NCBI GenBank assembly: GCA_026874595.1
Contig: CM049317.1
Location: 39,642,401-39,706,400, forward strand
Direction of reading: 5' to 3'
Source of the DNA: Sipunculus nudus
Lineage: Eukaryota; Annelida; Sipuncula; Golfingiida; Sipunculidae
DNA length: 64,000 bases
Both the position numbers and the translations under genes were made by a program. Below the pieces are notes generated by a model. It did not search any database and was not told where the DNA came from. It saw only the letters and a program-made list of their open reading frames with translations. Positions 11,838-22,951 of this stretch are shown here, one piece after another (position 1 is the stretch's first letter; each line of letters starts with the position of its first letter).

Positions 11838-14109
11838 AGCGAACCTGTGAGCTAATACGATGGTGTGAAGGCGTCCGTCGTCTGTACGTTAACCCATACT
11901 ATTTCGAAAAACGACTGGAACTAGCATCATGAAATTTAATGAAAAAAATTAGCCATCTAAAAAAGATTTTATAGAGAAAAAGCTAAAAAAAACTTAAAAA
12001 GCCAAATTGTTCAATATTTCACAGAAATAATCTTTTATATCATCTCTCTCAAGTTTGTTGGAATGGTTCAAAGTCAGTGAATTTTGGTCGAGTTACAGGA
12101 AGTTGAACTTAGTCATCTGTCCAAAAAAGCATACTAAAATGACATTAACAGAAACTGCCGGAGCTATCATCATTAAATTTTATGCCAGTGTTGGTCACAT
12201 GAGTCAGGTTCAGGTATTGGTGGCGCCACCTGCATTGACCTTTTTTTTGTACGGGGGTCATTGGTCATCTGTACATTAACCCATAATTTCTCAGGAATAG
12301 CAGGAGCTACAATCCCCAGAATATGCAATAATCTGTCACATATCAAATGTTGTGGGATTCAGCTTATTTTTTTTGTTATCTGCATTTACTTAGATTTTAT
12401 AGGGAAAAAGCTGAAAAACCTTCAAAAGTCTTCTCTTGTAACAGTCCAGCCAAATTGTTCAATATTTTACAGAAATGATCCCAGAGGCAAGCTCTCTCTA
12501 GTTTGTTCGAATGGTTTGCATTTGTTTGAGGAGTTACACGAATTTGAACAGTCATTTTGCCATAGTAAGCATACTGACATAGCAATCTCAGAAATCACAG
12601 AACCTAGCATTACCAAGTATTGTGCAAATGTTGGTCACATGACTCATATTTGAAGTTGCAGATTTGTGGTGCCACCTACATTGACCTATTTTTTATGGGC
12701 AAAAATATCATTATTTTAGCATCTTTCAGCTTAAAATGTTTATGATGAAACTGTCAATTTGAATCGTTCAATTTTTCAAAAGAATTATCCTAGGACATGG
12801 TTCTTTCAATCATATCAGAAAAGCTTAAGTTGGTCTTATGGCCATTATTATGTCTAACTCAAACTGAGGACTGCAAAACTGTTCTTCTACAAAATTATTG
12901 TTTCGATTATTACTTCTGTAACATTGCACATAAATTATTCTTAGGTGGCCTTTGTTCAAGTTTACTTGAATGATTTTTAGCAGAATTATTGGACCTTTAA
13001 CAATGAGGGGACTGCATCTTTAATTATTCTAGATATTTTGATAAAACGTTTATGAATATGTCAGCCAAAGTCTTTCAGTATGTGTAAACAGATTTACCAA
13101 CAGGCTAATATTGTGTCTGTTTCTTTAATTAGGTTTAGAAACTGCCAACTGTTTCAGATTTTGCAACAGATCAAGAGTTCATTCAGTGCAGCCAAATATA
13201 GGTCAAGAGTTCAATCAGTGCTGCCAGCACAAGGCATGATGACATGTGAACAGCTCATGGGTGTCATGCACCTCAGGGCTGCATGTGGAGCTAATCTGTG
13301 AGCTTATGCAATGGTGTGGCTACTATTTCAGAATTGGCAACAGGCCAAAGGTCAGTCTGGATCTATTTATAGCTTAGGCAGACTGCCATCTGTATCAGAT
13401 TAGGCAACAGGTCGAGAGTTCACTCAGTGCAGCCAGTTACAGGTCTAAAGTTCACTCAGCCTAGCCAGGTGCAGGTCAAGAGTTCACTCAGTGCAGTAGC
13501 CTGAGCCAGCAATTTGTCACAGTTCACTCAGGGTAACTGCCTTTCTAACCTAAGCCCCGTGCATCAGACTCAAGGTAGGTTTGATGTACATGTATTTGCC
13601 TGATATTTTGACCTGTCTATGTGTCTTTAATGGCTTTCTCGTTCATAAGACAGGTGTCGCCACCTACAATGACTTTTGCACAGTGTATGCGCCTGCTTAT
13701 TTCTACGGAGGAATTGACTACGGAGCCTGAAATTGGCATATTTATACTAATCGAATGGCTTTGTCGTATACAAGACTGGTGGTGCGACCTAAAATAATTT
13801 TTGCATAGTGTGTGTCCCTGCTTATTTCTTAGGAGGGGTTTGATATATCAGTCTGAAATTGGGCATATGTTTATATCTCTGATAGCTTCATTGTATACAA
13901 GACTGGTGGTGCCAGCCTCAATCATTTTGTGTTGTGTTGTGTGCACCAATGCCAGAATTTCAGCAGTGATGTTTGTGTAATTGTTTCTTATTCAAAATGT
14001 TTAGTACTTGCATTGCTCATATACATGAAAAGTAATGTTCCAGCATTGAAGCATTATACCTGGTGTATATCCCAATGCACAGGTTTGCATTAGGCCTGTA
14101 GGCCTTGTT
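11838..14109 (+). mobile_element. Family B element with both ends
   Basis: Begins AGCGAACCTGTGAGCTAATA directly after a T-run and runs through the family modules, including several TGGTGGCGCCACCT and GGTTTGATATATC.G.CTGAAATT blocks. It ends in GTGTTGTGTGCACCAATG, CAGCATTGAAGCATTATACC and finally TTAGGCCTGTAGGCCTTGTT at 14,090-14,109. The terminal AGGCCT GT AGGCCT can form a hairpin just before TTGTT, the same layout as family A. No coding capacity recognised. Confidence 0.65.
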
Positions 14110-14455
14110 TCCCATTTTATCTTGTTTATCCATTTTTTATGTATATTTACTGTTCTTCCTTTTTTTCCTCTTATTCATCTTTTTTCTGTGTTTTAACTGT
14201 TCTTACTCTTTCTTTTCATCTCTCTTTCTTTCTCGCTCCTTTTCTCCCCTTTTTCATTCTGTCCTTCTCTTTTTTTTGTCTATCCATCTATCACCCCTTC
14301 TTTCTCCTTTTTTCTTTCTTTCCAAGTCAATCTCTCCTTTTAATTTGCCTATCCATAATATATCATTTTCCTTCCTCCGTTCTTTCTATCATTCCTTTTC
14401 TTGTTTTCCTATTCTCTCATTCTTTCTGCCAAACCTTCTGTCCGACTTATGTTAG
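14110..14455 (+). repeat. Polypyrimidine (CTTT-rich) tract
   Basis: Long run of almost only C and T on the plus strand (TTTCTTTCTCGCTCCTTTTC and similar). The two overlapping phenylalanine/serine-rich open frames here are a composition artefact. Confidence 0.75.
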
Positions 14456-15839
14456 CTATATGTTTGGTTGATTATGGATCTGCTTAATTAGCGGAGGCCT
14501 AGCGACTGAGAAGTCAATAGTTATTGTTAATACAACATTAATCTCATCAAAGAGTCAAGAAAAAAGGCAAATAGTCCTTGATCCCAAACCAAAGGGAATG
14601 GTGACACTACCAGTGATATTAATTGTTTTATATTTAATTAATATAAAAGATTAAGCTTGAAAGGTACATATTGTCCCTCTTAACACATATGAACACTGGT
14701 ATAATGGTTCATTTATATTTCATCATATATTTAATATATATTAAATTTCGCTTCAGGAAAATATCTACCGCAACAAGGAATTTAATTATCAAACAAAAAT
14801 ATGCATGAAATCAGAAACTTAAATATGTAAAATGTATACCAAAACTCATTTTGTTGGTATACATTTCCTTTTTAAATAAACAAAGTTATCGGTAATTGTG
14901 TCGTCCAGAAACGGAGATTTGTCGCCATTAACTATTGAACACAATGCACCAATTGGCAGTTTAAACACGCAAACATACACATGCACTAAAACACATATAC
15001 AATTGTCATAGAATCTCTATTGGTACAATTTATATATATCCGTCATCAACCGCAGCAATCCATCTGGTCAAAAGCAGGCCACCCGTCACGCGCTTCGTCC
15101 CACAAGGTCGGCTGTGAGACAGAGGCCGACCATAACCATACCCAAACGTGTTTGAAAATAACTGGAATTTTGAAAAAAAAAATATAAAACAGTTTCACTT
15201 TATGGTAGTATGCCAATCACCTACACTTTAACTCATTATTAATTACTTGGGTATATTATCATCCATTCAAAATGTCTTCTATTCGGAATGTCGTCCCGGC
15301 CGAAGTTGTCCACACCGAAGTCGTCCAGTTCGATTGCATCTCTCTCGTGACTGTATCTGTATTTTCAGATTCTGACCCACGCGTTTCAACACGTTTTCCA
15401 TCAATTGTAATTCTATCTGAATTTAGCTGTCCATGTGACTTATCTAGACATATTTTATATTCGTTGCATGGAGTATCAAGCCTTAATTCTATTGAATTCC
15501 ATAAACGACAATATCCATTTTCCAGGGACATTAAAAAAACATAGTTCATTTCAAGTCAAACATGAATAAATTATGCAAGTTAATAAACCACAGTGTTATA
15601 TTCTATTAACCAATTAACAGCGAGTATAACTTGAGTAAAACATGAGCAGGATATTGCTTGCCCGACGCGCCTCGTGGTGCGTTTACACAACCATAAGCAC
15701 TGAACCGGGTCGTACTGGGCTACGTCTTTGAGGGCGTTCTAGGCATGAGCAAGGAACCACGTCTGATATAGCTGCGTCTCTGCGGGTGTTCTGAAAACAC
15801 ATGCGTCGTATCGATCTGCATCGTACTGGAACATAATCG
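14456..15839. other. No recognised gene; mixed unique sequence
   Basis: Opposing open frames at 15,259-15,549 overlap almost completely on both strands and have no recognisable domain, so neither is supported. 15,645-15,840 is CpG-richer than its surroundings. Its right border runs straight into a family B 3' fragment. Confidence 0.4.
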
Positions 15840-16150
15840 GGTTTGATATGTCAGCCTGAAATTGGGCATATGCATATGCATCTTGGAAAGCTCTGTCATA
15901 TGCAAAACTGGTGGTGCCACCTACAATAGTGTTTATGTTCAGTGCACCCATGCCAGCATTTCAGCAGTGATATTTGTGTAATTGGTTCTTGTTCAAAATG
16001 TTTAGTACTTGCATTGTTCATATACAGGTCACACATGTACTTGAAAAGTGAGGGTCCAGCATCGATGCATTATATTATAGGTCCTACCTGATGTATATCC
16101 CTTTGCACAGGTTCGCAATAGGCCATTGGGATTTTTTTTTGGGGGGGGGG
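15840..16150 (+). mobile_element. Family B 3' fragment
   Basis: GGTTTGATATGTCAGCCTGA, TGGTGGTGCCACCTACAATA, CATGCCAGCATTTCAGCAGTG and a degenerate terminus GTTCGCAATAGGCCATTGGG match the last 300 bp of the element at 11,838-14,109. It ends in a poly-T/poly-G tract. Confidence 0.65.
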
Positions 16151-16396
16151 GGTGTAATGCACAAAATTGGACTCCGGTCACGCGGCTTTGTTATTGTAAA
16201 CCGACACACGCAAACCCAAAACAAACTGTTAAACTGCTCAAAGTGAGGAACTGAGACCATGTGCTGGGATGGTTTTGTATGGAAACTTTGGTATCAAGCA
16301 AAAGTGAACTGATAGTGTGGGAGAACAGGAATAACATTGCTCCTGATTATGTCCCTTTAACCTGGGTAGACCTGCCAGGCCGTTTATGCCTTCCAT

Positions 16397-16961
16397 TAGC
16401 CCAATTTAATCGGACTCAATATTATTAGGCCCTGCCATATACTGAGTCCGATAGCCATACAGTGAGATCGAGTTTCTACAATATAAGCCATGGAACATGC
16501 AACGAATCGTTGCATCTTTTCTGACTACCTGTTTACTGTCAAACAACAAGACATGATTATGCCATTTTGTCGACAATAAGTATGTGTTTCATGGTTTCGA
16601 TAGCGACAAAAATTAAACTTGGATCATCATTTTTAAATATTTACTGACCTTTTTACCAGAGGCATGTCAGCGAGTTAAGTAGGGACAGCGAAGAACAGTC
16701 GAACAGGCGCACTTGATGACCTCAATGATAGCCTCGCTGACTCGAGTGATTGACAGCTAAATGTTGTTACATTTTGTTTTAACGGGCCCGGCTCTGAAGA
16801 ATGACTGCTGGCACGGGGTAATAAACATTTGTCGACACTGGTTATAAGGGCGTTTGGTGGTGTGTAGTTTGATTCTTATATAGTAGAAACTCTCACTGTA
16901 TGGCTATCGGACTCAATATATGGCAGGGGTTAATAATATTGAGTCCGATTAAATCTGGCTA
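16397..16961. mobile_element. MITE with about 85-bp terminal inverted repeats
   Basis: The left end TAGCCCAATTTAATCGGACT is the reverse complement of the right end AGTCCGATTAAATCTGGCTA with a few mismatches. The match continues through ATATTATTA, CCTGCCATATA.TGAGTCCG and ATAGCCATACAGTGAGA, so each inverted repeat is about 85 bp (16,397-16,482 and 16,879-16,961). The interior of about 400 bp is non-coding. A target duplication was not obvious. A second member lies at 54,399-54,484. Confidence 0.75.
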
Positions 16962-16983
16962 GCGTTCTATATATTGATACAAC

Positions 16984-17097
16984 ATGGAAAATAAAAGGAA
17001 GTGGCTACCGGCTTTTATCCCACAGGCTAAACAGCCGGCAGGAGAAATTGACCTTGCCGACAGTCTACACCACTGGCTGAACTGCCAGCAAATTAAT
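16984..17097 (+). CDS. Short open frame of doubtful status (possible first exon)
   Basis: CAACATGG start context, then a frame beginning MENKRKWLPAFIPQAKQPAG and continuing through acidic and tryptophan-containing residues to AAT followed by GTATGC, a possible 5' splice site. It lies 23 bp beyond the MITE end. No domain is recognised and no matching acceptor exon was found. A chance open frame is quite possible. An inverted sequence near 17,728-17,760 shares the blocks GGAAGTGGCTA and GGCTAAACAGC. Confidence 0.2.
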
Positions 17098-17187
17098 GTA
17101 TGCTCTATTTCAGTGTTATACTCTTTACTTTCCATTATTATTTGGACAATGAGCCGACCATATAGTGATGACTATAGTTATGAATAA

Positions 17188-18097
17188 GTATGTTGAGTAC
17201 TAATGAGTAGGTATTAAAAGTGCTCATTTGTGATATTTATAGGGTACTTTTATATCAATTTTCTGATAAAAATTGTAATATTTAGGGAATAGTTTATAGA
17301 TTTTTTTGGTTAAAAATATACCAGAAATGTGAATGTGTGTCCAGAGACTGTTTATAGTTTATACACTAGTGTGCTTATGAGCAAACACTCAGGATTTGTC
17401 AAATAAATGGCCAAAGGATCAGCTAATTACTTGATCAAAGGTGTAATCAAACAATCTTACACCACACCTAATTAAAGCTGTTGAGCCTAGCTGTTGTGTT
17501 GTGAGATGATGCAAGAAATATCCACACTAAATGGCATTTCTTACAAAAAGGGCCAATAAAATATCTCATTTGGTAAGTCAGCACTATATTGTCAGCTCAT
17601 TGACAAAATAATATTGGAAAGTATGGAGTATCACACTGAAATAGAGCATGCAATGTTCATTAGCCAACAGTTCAGGCAGTGGGCTAGACTCAAGAGCAAG
17701 GTTTAGCTTGTGGACTAAATTGGCGGCACCCTGCCAGCTGTTTAGCCACTTCCAAAATAAAACGTTATTCCGTGTTTCGAGGGTCGTAAAGGTCTGTGTG
17801 TGGAACCTCGGTGCTGGTGAGGAGTTTTTACCACAGATAATATAAAACATCACAGAATGTAAGGTAAAATACCAGAACTGCTGAATGAATTGTCAACTTT
17901 TAATGATGATACTGTCAGTCCTCGTGAGAGCACGATAGTATGGTTTCAAGGAGCAGGCTACTGGTTAGAAGGACCTATTTCCGGGTCCGGTCACAGGTGC
18001 TTGAATTGCTATTAGTGTAGATTTCGGTTAAATTTGTTACTCTTCTGGATCTTTTACTTGTAACTATTACTTATCTGACATTTTCCTAGCGGTTTTA
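17188..18097. other. No recognised feature
   Basis: AT-rich sequence. The minus-strand frame at 17,584-17,853 has no supportable homology. Nothing else seen. Confidence 0.4.
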
Positions 18098-19074
18098 AGC
18101 TCAGCTGACTGTAAGTCAACTGAAGTATAGGAATGGCGCTTTGTCCGTCGTCCGTTAGAAGGGCACAAGTTGTAACTGCTGGTCCTAGAAACTTCTATAA
18201 GTGGACATCCAAGGTAAATAAAAAACCTGTATTCTGTTCACAAATTAGTTTCCAGATGATAACTCCAGTTTAGTTTGACATATTGGTTTCAAACTTAACT
18301 TATTAATGACTCACCACTAAAGTAAGAACCGTGTCGATTTTGGGGTCCAACGGTCAAAGGTCAAGGTCACAGGACTCATTTCTTTAAAAAGAATGCATAT
18401 GCATTTGAAGCCTTCCATCTTCAAGATATTGCTTACCAGCCAGTTGGGGGAGATTCTGTTCAATTTTGGGGCCATAAGGTCAAAGGTCAAGGTCACAGTT
18501 CCCACTTATTTAGAAAGATTGTTGTTGTTTTTTTAGCCAAACTTTCTGTCCCAAACCTTCTATCTTCCAGGTGTTGCTCACCTGCCAATAGTGGAAGTAA
18601 CTTATTGATTTTGGGGTCACAAGGTCAAGGTCATGGGGCCATCTGTCCACATACTAGTTTCCTATATATCACGCCAGTTTGGTTTGAAATATTGGTTTCA
18701 AACTTGACTTATATATGGCCCACAACTAAAGTAAGAACTGTTGATTATGGGGTCATGAGATCAAAGGTCAAGGCCACAGGACCCACTACTTTAGAAAGAT
18801 GGTGGATGCATTTTAAGCCAAACTTTTCATCTCAATCCTTCCATCATCGACATGTGGTGCATCTGCCAATATGGGAAGTTTCCTTTTGATTTTGGGGTCA
18901 CTAGGTCAAAGGTTAAGGTCACTGGGCCCATCCATTCACAAATATATTTATGGATGATAACTCCAGTTCGGGTAGACAGGGTTGCTTCAAAATTATCACA
19001 GGACCAATATTTTGGAAAACCTCATAAATATATATCCTTATAGACAAATACAGCTAGACCCATGGATCCCTAGT
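18098..19074 (+). mobile_element. Family A interspersed element, short form
   Basis: Starts AGCTCAGCTGACTGTAAG after TTTTA, with TTTGTCCGTCGTCCGTTAG and GGGCACAAGTTGTAAC. About 130-140-bp units follow, with AGGTCAAAGGTCAAGGTCAC cores (18,477-18,496). It ends TATAGACAAATACAGCTAG, GACCCATGGATCCCTAGTT. This terminus differs slightly (CCTAGTT for CTTGTT) from the longer copies but matches the element ending at 664. Confidence 0.65.
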
Positions 19075-19396
19075 TACACTACAAGGTACAACTCTTTATT
19101 ATTTACTTAATATTTGAGACAGGCAGGCAGGCAAGAAGCCCCCGTCGTTTAGGTCCGACAGCCATGGCATAGCAGGTAGGGACGCGCTTTCTGATTGGTT
19201 GATATGTCTACTACTGGAGTCTCCAGATGGTGACAACGCTGACGTAACAATGGTTCAGCCAATCACGCATGTACTACAAATTTAGCCTGAAACCGATGTG
19301 CTGAACTGCTCCCTCTGTGTTCTCGCATCATCGACTGATTCGATACTGACATTTCTACTATGTTAGCGTAGCCATGTATCCGTTGTCAGCAAAACT
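19075..19396. other. Spacer; no recognised gene
   Basis: Contains TGGCATAGCAGG (19,164-19,175), which fits a polymerase III A box, but no B box follows at the right distance, so no tRNA or SINE is called. Confidence 0.35.
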
Positions 19397-21060
19397 AACA
19401 AGTGGCCCATGGGCCATGGCGCTCAGCTGAACAGTGGATGTGTTTTAAGATGTATTTGAAATATAATTAACATACCTAAGACTGCTCGAGTGGGGATGAA
19501 CTGACTCATCTTACGTGCAGGTCGAAGAGGATGGTGAACTGGCTTACCCCCACGTAAATAGTGGGTGCAGAAGCAGGGAGTAAACCCACTGCCTTGTGAT
19601 TGGGTAATTTTGGTCAGGGCAGCTGTTGACTGACAAGTGCCAGAGCAGGGTCAGTCATGGATGTCCTCTGTCATGACCACCCAAAGGTTAATTAGTGCAG
19701 AGGTTATAATCCTGCAAGTTCGGACAACGTCATGTGCTGTTTCCAAGGATATTTGGGCAAGACTTTCCTGAATTTTATGATAGAAGTTTAACTGGTGTCC
19801 TGTCTGACTGTCTGGCTGGTCTAAATGATGTTTCTAGCAAGTCACTTGCAGAATAAAGGTCATCATGACCTAGTTTGGCCAAATTTAACCAAAATCACCC
19901 TGGATATTGTCTTAGAAGATCTGAAGCATCACAGACACAATTAATCTGAACTGAAAGTACACCAGGAGTGATCAAACTTTCCATACCAACAATTTTCTTT
20001 TGTGTAAATTTAAATTTCGTTAAAAAAAATAAAAAATTCATAGCATTAAACAGTTCAAGTCAAACTCATTGTGAGCAAGATAAAACTATCAATCAGGATG
20101 AAACTGGAAAACACTCTTTGGAACAATCGTGAACAAAGCTTTATGATCAGACCATGTAGCCTCTATTGTTGAAGTTGTAGCATCAGGTAAATTTGAAAAC
20201 ACTAGATCAATAAGAGTTCCATGATCAGTTGTGTTTTCTGTTACAAGTTGTTGAGAATGTAGAAGATGTGAAAGGTCATTCAGGGTTGATATATTATTTT
20301 GTTTAGTAACATCAATATTAAAATCTCCAATTATTAACAATGGCTTTTTTACATCCACTTGTGTCATAAGTTGGGCAAGTTTTGAAATAAAGTCTGATAG
20401 GTTTTACTGAGGGGATCTGAAGACATTAATCAGCTGTAAGGAAAAACCTTTGATTATTAATCAATAATATAGATGCATCAATTTTTCCACTGGAATGATG
20501 ATGCACTTCAACAAATGGCCAGAGATCTTTGTGCACATAGAATGCTTTCCATAGTGGGGTCTTTTTGATGGACATGTTGAACCTGTTGTTTGATGATAAT
20601 TTCATATCAGCTGGAAATTTGGGATACAATATGAATCATCAGTATCAAAGGAACACAAACGGGTTTCAGCCAAAGCAATGACATAGGCATTAAGGATATG
20701 ACAATCAGAAATCACATCTTCGAAAAGCAAATGAAGAGACCTTGTGTTATGGTATATTATCTTCAGTGTATTAGCTGGTACAGATGTTGGTGGTAAAAAA
20801 TGAAGAGCAAGTTTAGCATCATTACGTAGTCGGGCCATTTCATTTGTTACCTGTGGATCAGTTGATATCTTGTTTTCATCTAAATTTAATCTCAATGCAA
20901 CATAATGTGCATGCCTCAGTTTTCTGGTACTTGTCATATCAACAACCACCTGATTAAGTGAACTGCCTTGAGCTTTCCATATCGTTTTTGCTGCACCAAT
21001 TTTCAATGGAAACTGAGAATGAGTTACCAGTATATGTCTCCTGCCTGTATGGAATGTGCG
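19397..21060 (-). mobile_element. Helentron (Helitron2-type) remnant, 3' half
   Basis: Read on the minus strand, the segment has the C-terminal part of a PIF1-like helicase and an exonuclease-endonuclease-phosphatase (EEP) domain (20,089-21,006). A 3' tail of about 690 bp follows. It ends at 19,397 with CAGCTGAGCGCCATGGCC, a GGCCCATGGGCC hairpin and CTTGTT. The terminus is nearly the same as in family A. The tail also carries AGGTCATCATGACCT (19,857-19,871), the palindrome seen in family A arrays. The 5' half (Rep and most of the helicase) is missing. Confidence 0.65.
20089..21006 (-). pseudogene. Helentron PIF1 helicase-EEP endonuclease fusion, fragmented
   Basis: The upstream piece (20,602-21,006) contains QFPLKIGAAKTIWKAQGSSL just before and after the first ATG. 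This resembles the last helicase motifs of PIF1-type SF1B enzymes (FPL...TI.K.QG.TL). VVVDMTSTRK and HYVAL follow; the usual SRV part after VAL is deleted, joining directly to LNLDENKIS. The same frame continues into an EEP-like start: LKIIYHNTRSL, DCHILNAYVIALAETRL. The middle (20,426-20,629) and the end (20,089-20,367: LLIIGDFNIDV, GTLIDLVFSNLP, ATWSDHKALF) are in separate frames with stops between. The known role of the intact protein is rolling-circle transposition; EN-containing Helitrons of this kind are called Helentrons. This copy is dead. Confidence 0.75.
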
Positions 21061-22369
21061 CTTGTATTAAACCTCCCCCATACACTTCTTAAGACATCCG
21101 CATCGAATATGATACATAATTTGCAAGTGCACCAAGTATTAATTGAGTTATCCAAGGAAACCTCACCCGGAGATCATCCGGAGACCGCCATCTTGCCCGG
21201 AGATCCGCTCCCCACTGTTTCCCAATCGCCACAACAGATGCCGCCACCTAAATGTCTGACTTTCCCGCTCTGGTATGTTATATCGTTTACGAGTCTGATT
21301 GATTGGAACTGACAATAAAATACGTATATTGTTTTAAAAAACTATTTAATAAACTAATCATATATTCTCTTTACAAATTTCTATTTCTGAAAACTCTGGA
21401 ATGTTAATTATATGTTTATAACTAATTATATTTTCTTGCATATTATATAAGTAAATATAATATTTACATATTATATAGTAAAATATGTGATAACGAATGA
21501 TAGTTTGGAGCTAAAATAGTTTAATTTGATATTTAAATATAGAAATTATTTAACCTCAACGATCGTTATTTTAATGGTATAAGGGTATGCATTAAATATG
21601 GAAATATAGAAATTATAAAACATATAAAATAGTATGTCAAATATGGGGTTTACTTAATATTGAAATATCAAAATTATAAAACATATACAATACTAAGTCA
21701 ATTTGTGGTGTACTTATTTGGCACTAAGGCCAGATTTTAATGGGTTTAAAACATAATTATAAAAAAAACCCATAAAATACTATGTCAAATCTGTGGTTTA
21801 CTTATTAGGCAATAAGACAAGATTTTACCGGGTATTATAATGTAATTATTTAGAACTGAAGTATTTTAAATAGATACATACATATAAACATTTTACTTGG
21901 GTTTAACATCTAACTTATAATTTTCTAATTATTTTCTAATAGGTTAATAGGGCAGCGCGAGGATACTACCATCAATGTTAATTGATTACTTAATTATGGA
22001 TTCTCTTCCCGGCGCGCCAGGGCTTCAGGCAGGTGCTGGTGTGTACACAGTTCTTAGGGGCAAACCTCATTAACGGTGTGGCTCATCCAGAGACATGGCC
22101 CATTTGGCTATTTAAGGATAAGCTCATTAAACTCATTAACTTCTGTGGCACACCTTTGAAGGCAAACAAACTCATTTATGGAGTATTATTGTTTATGTAC
22201 GGACAGCGAAGACCAAGAGACCTCGGCAGGTTAATTAATCCTTTGTAGCTATTTGAAGTCCTGTATTCCTATTATCCTTTGATCGTACGACCCACTAACG
22301 AAGCCCCTTATACTTTGAAAATATGAACAGTTCCACTTTCTTGCCCCTGAAGTTATATAAATGGTGTGA

Positions 22370-22370
<1 letters not shown>
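21061..22370. other. AT-rich region with weak tandem repetition
   Basis: At about 21,590-21,845 a diverged unit of roughly 80-120 bp recurs about three times (TATAAAACATATA.AATA.TA, TCAAAT.TGTGGTTTACTTAT). Other open frames here (20,968-21,312, 22,033-22,248) show no support. Confidence 0.45.

Positions 22371-22414
<44 letters not shown>
22371..22414 (+). repeat. (CT)n microsatellite
   Basis: Perfect CT dinucleotide run. Further interrupted CT runs occur at about 22,482-22,533 and 22,605-22,633. They generate serine/leucine and arginine/glutamate open frames that are not genes. Confidence 0.95.
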
Positions 22415-22418
<4 letters not shown>

Positions 22419-22605
22419 TTACAATCTTAATATGTTTCCTTATATCTCCTACCATATCTCGCTCTCCTCTCTTTTCCTTCATCTCTCTCTTTCTATCTCT
22501 GTCTCTCTCTGTCTCTCTCTCTCTCACACACACAAACATGCAGTCTTAATCTGTTTCCCTATATCCCCTACCTTCATCCATTCTCCCGCCTCTTTTTCTT
22601 TCCAC

Positions 22606-22636
<31 letters not shown>

Positions 22637-22825
22637 TTGTCATTTCCCCGCTGTTACCTAATTAATTTCACATTATGTATTATAAATTAAGTATTTCACA
22701 AATGAAAACATATGTGATGACTTCTACAATACAAACTTAATAGCGCATGATTTCAAAGATTTCGTGAATGAAATTAAAACGTATCCTGATTTAAGCCAAT
22801 ATAAACCAGTTCATGTCTAATCTTC

Positions 22826-22948
22826 CGTCACTTCAATCAATGTCTGATCTCCCGTCACTTCAATCAATGTCTGATCTCCCGTCACTTCAATCAATGTCTG
22901 ATCTCCCGTCACTTCAATCAATGTCTGATCTCCCGTCACTTCAATCAG
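22826..22948. repeat. 27-bp minisatellite, about 4.6 copies
   Basis: Unit GTCACTTCAATCAATGTCTG plus ATCTCCC, nearly perfect. On the minus strand it translates in frame as repeated IEVTGDQTL because 27 is divisible by three, but there is no sign of a gene around it. Confidence 0.85.
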
Positions 22949-22951
22949 ATT

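Noticed and set aside
14105-14471. Phenylalanine/serine-rich membrane-like protein
   Set aside because: Translation of a low-complexity pyrimidine tract; two frames give similar results.
15259-15549. Overlapping open frames of about 90 codons on both strands
   Set aside because: No recognisable motif, no splice sites, no composition signal.
17584-17853. Minus-strand 89-codon frame with a KWLNSW motif
   Set aside because: A weak similarity to the inverted sequence at 16,984-17,050 was seen, but no domain or splice support.
19160-19200. tRNA or SINE head from the A-box match TGGCATAGCAGG
   Set aside because: No B box at a suitable distance downstream.
22249-22665. Arg/Glu-rich and Ser/Leu-rich frames
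   Set aside because: By-products of (CT)n microsatellites.
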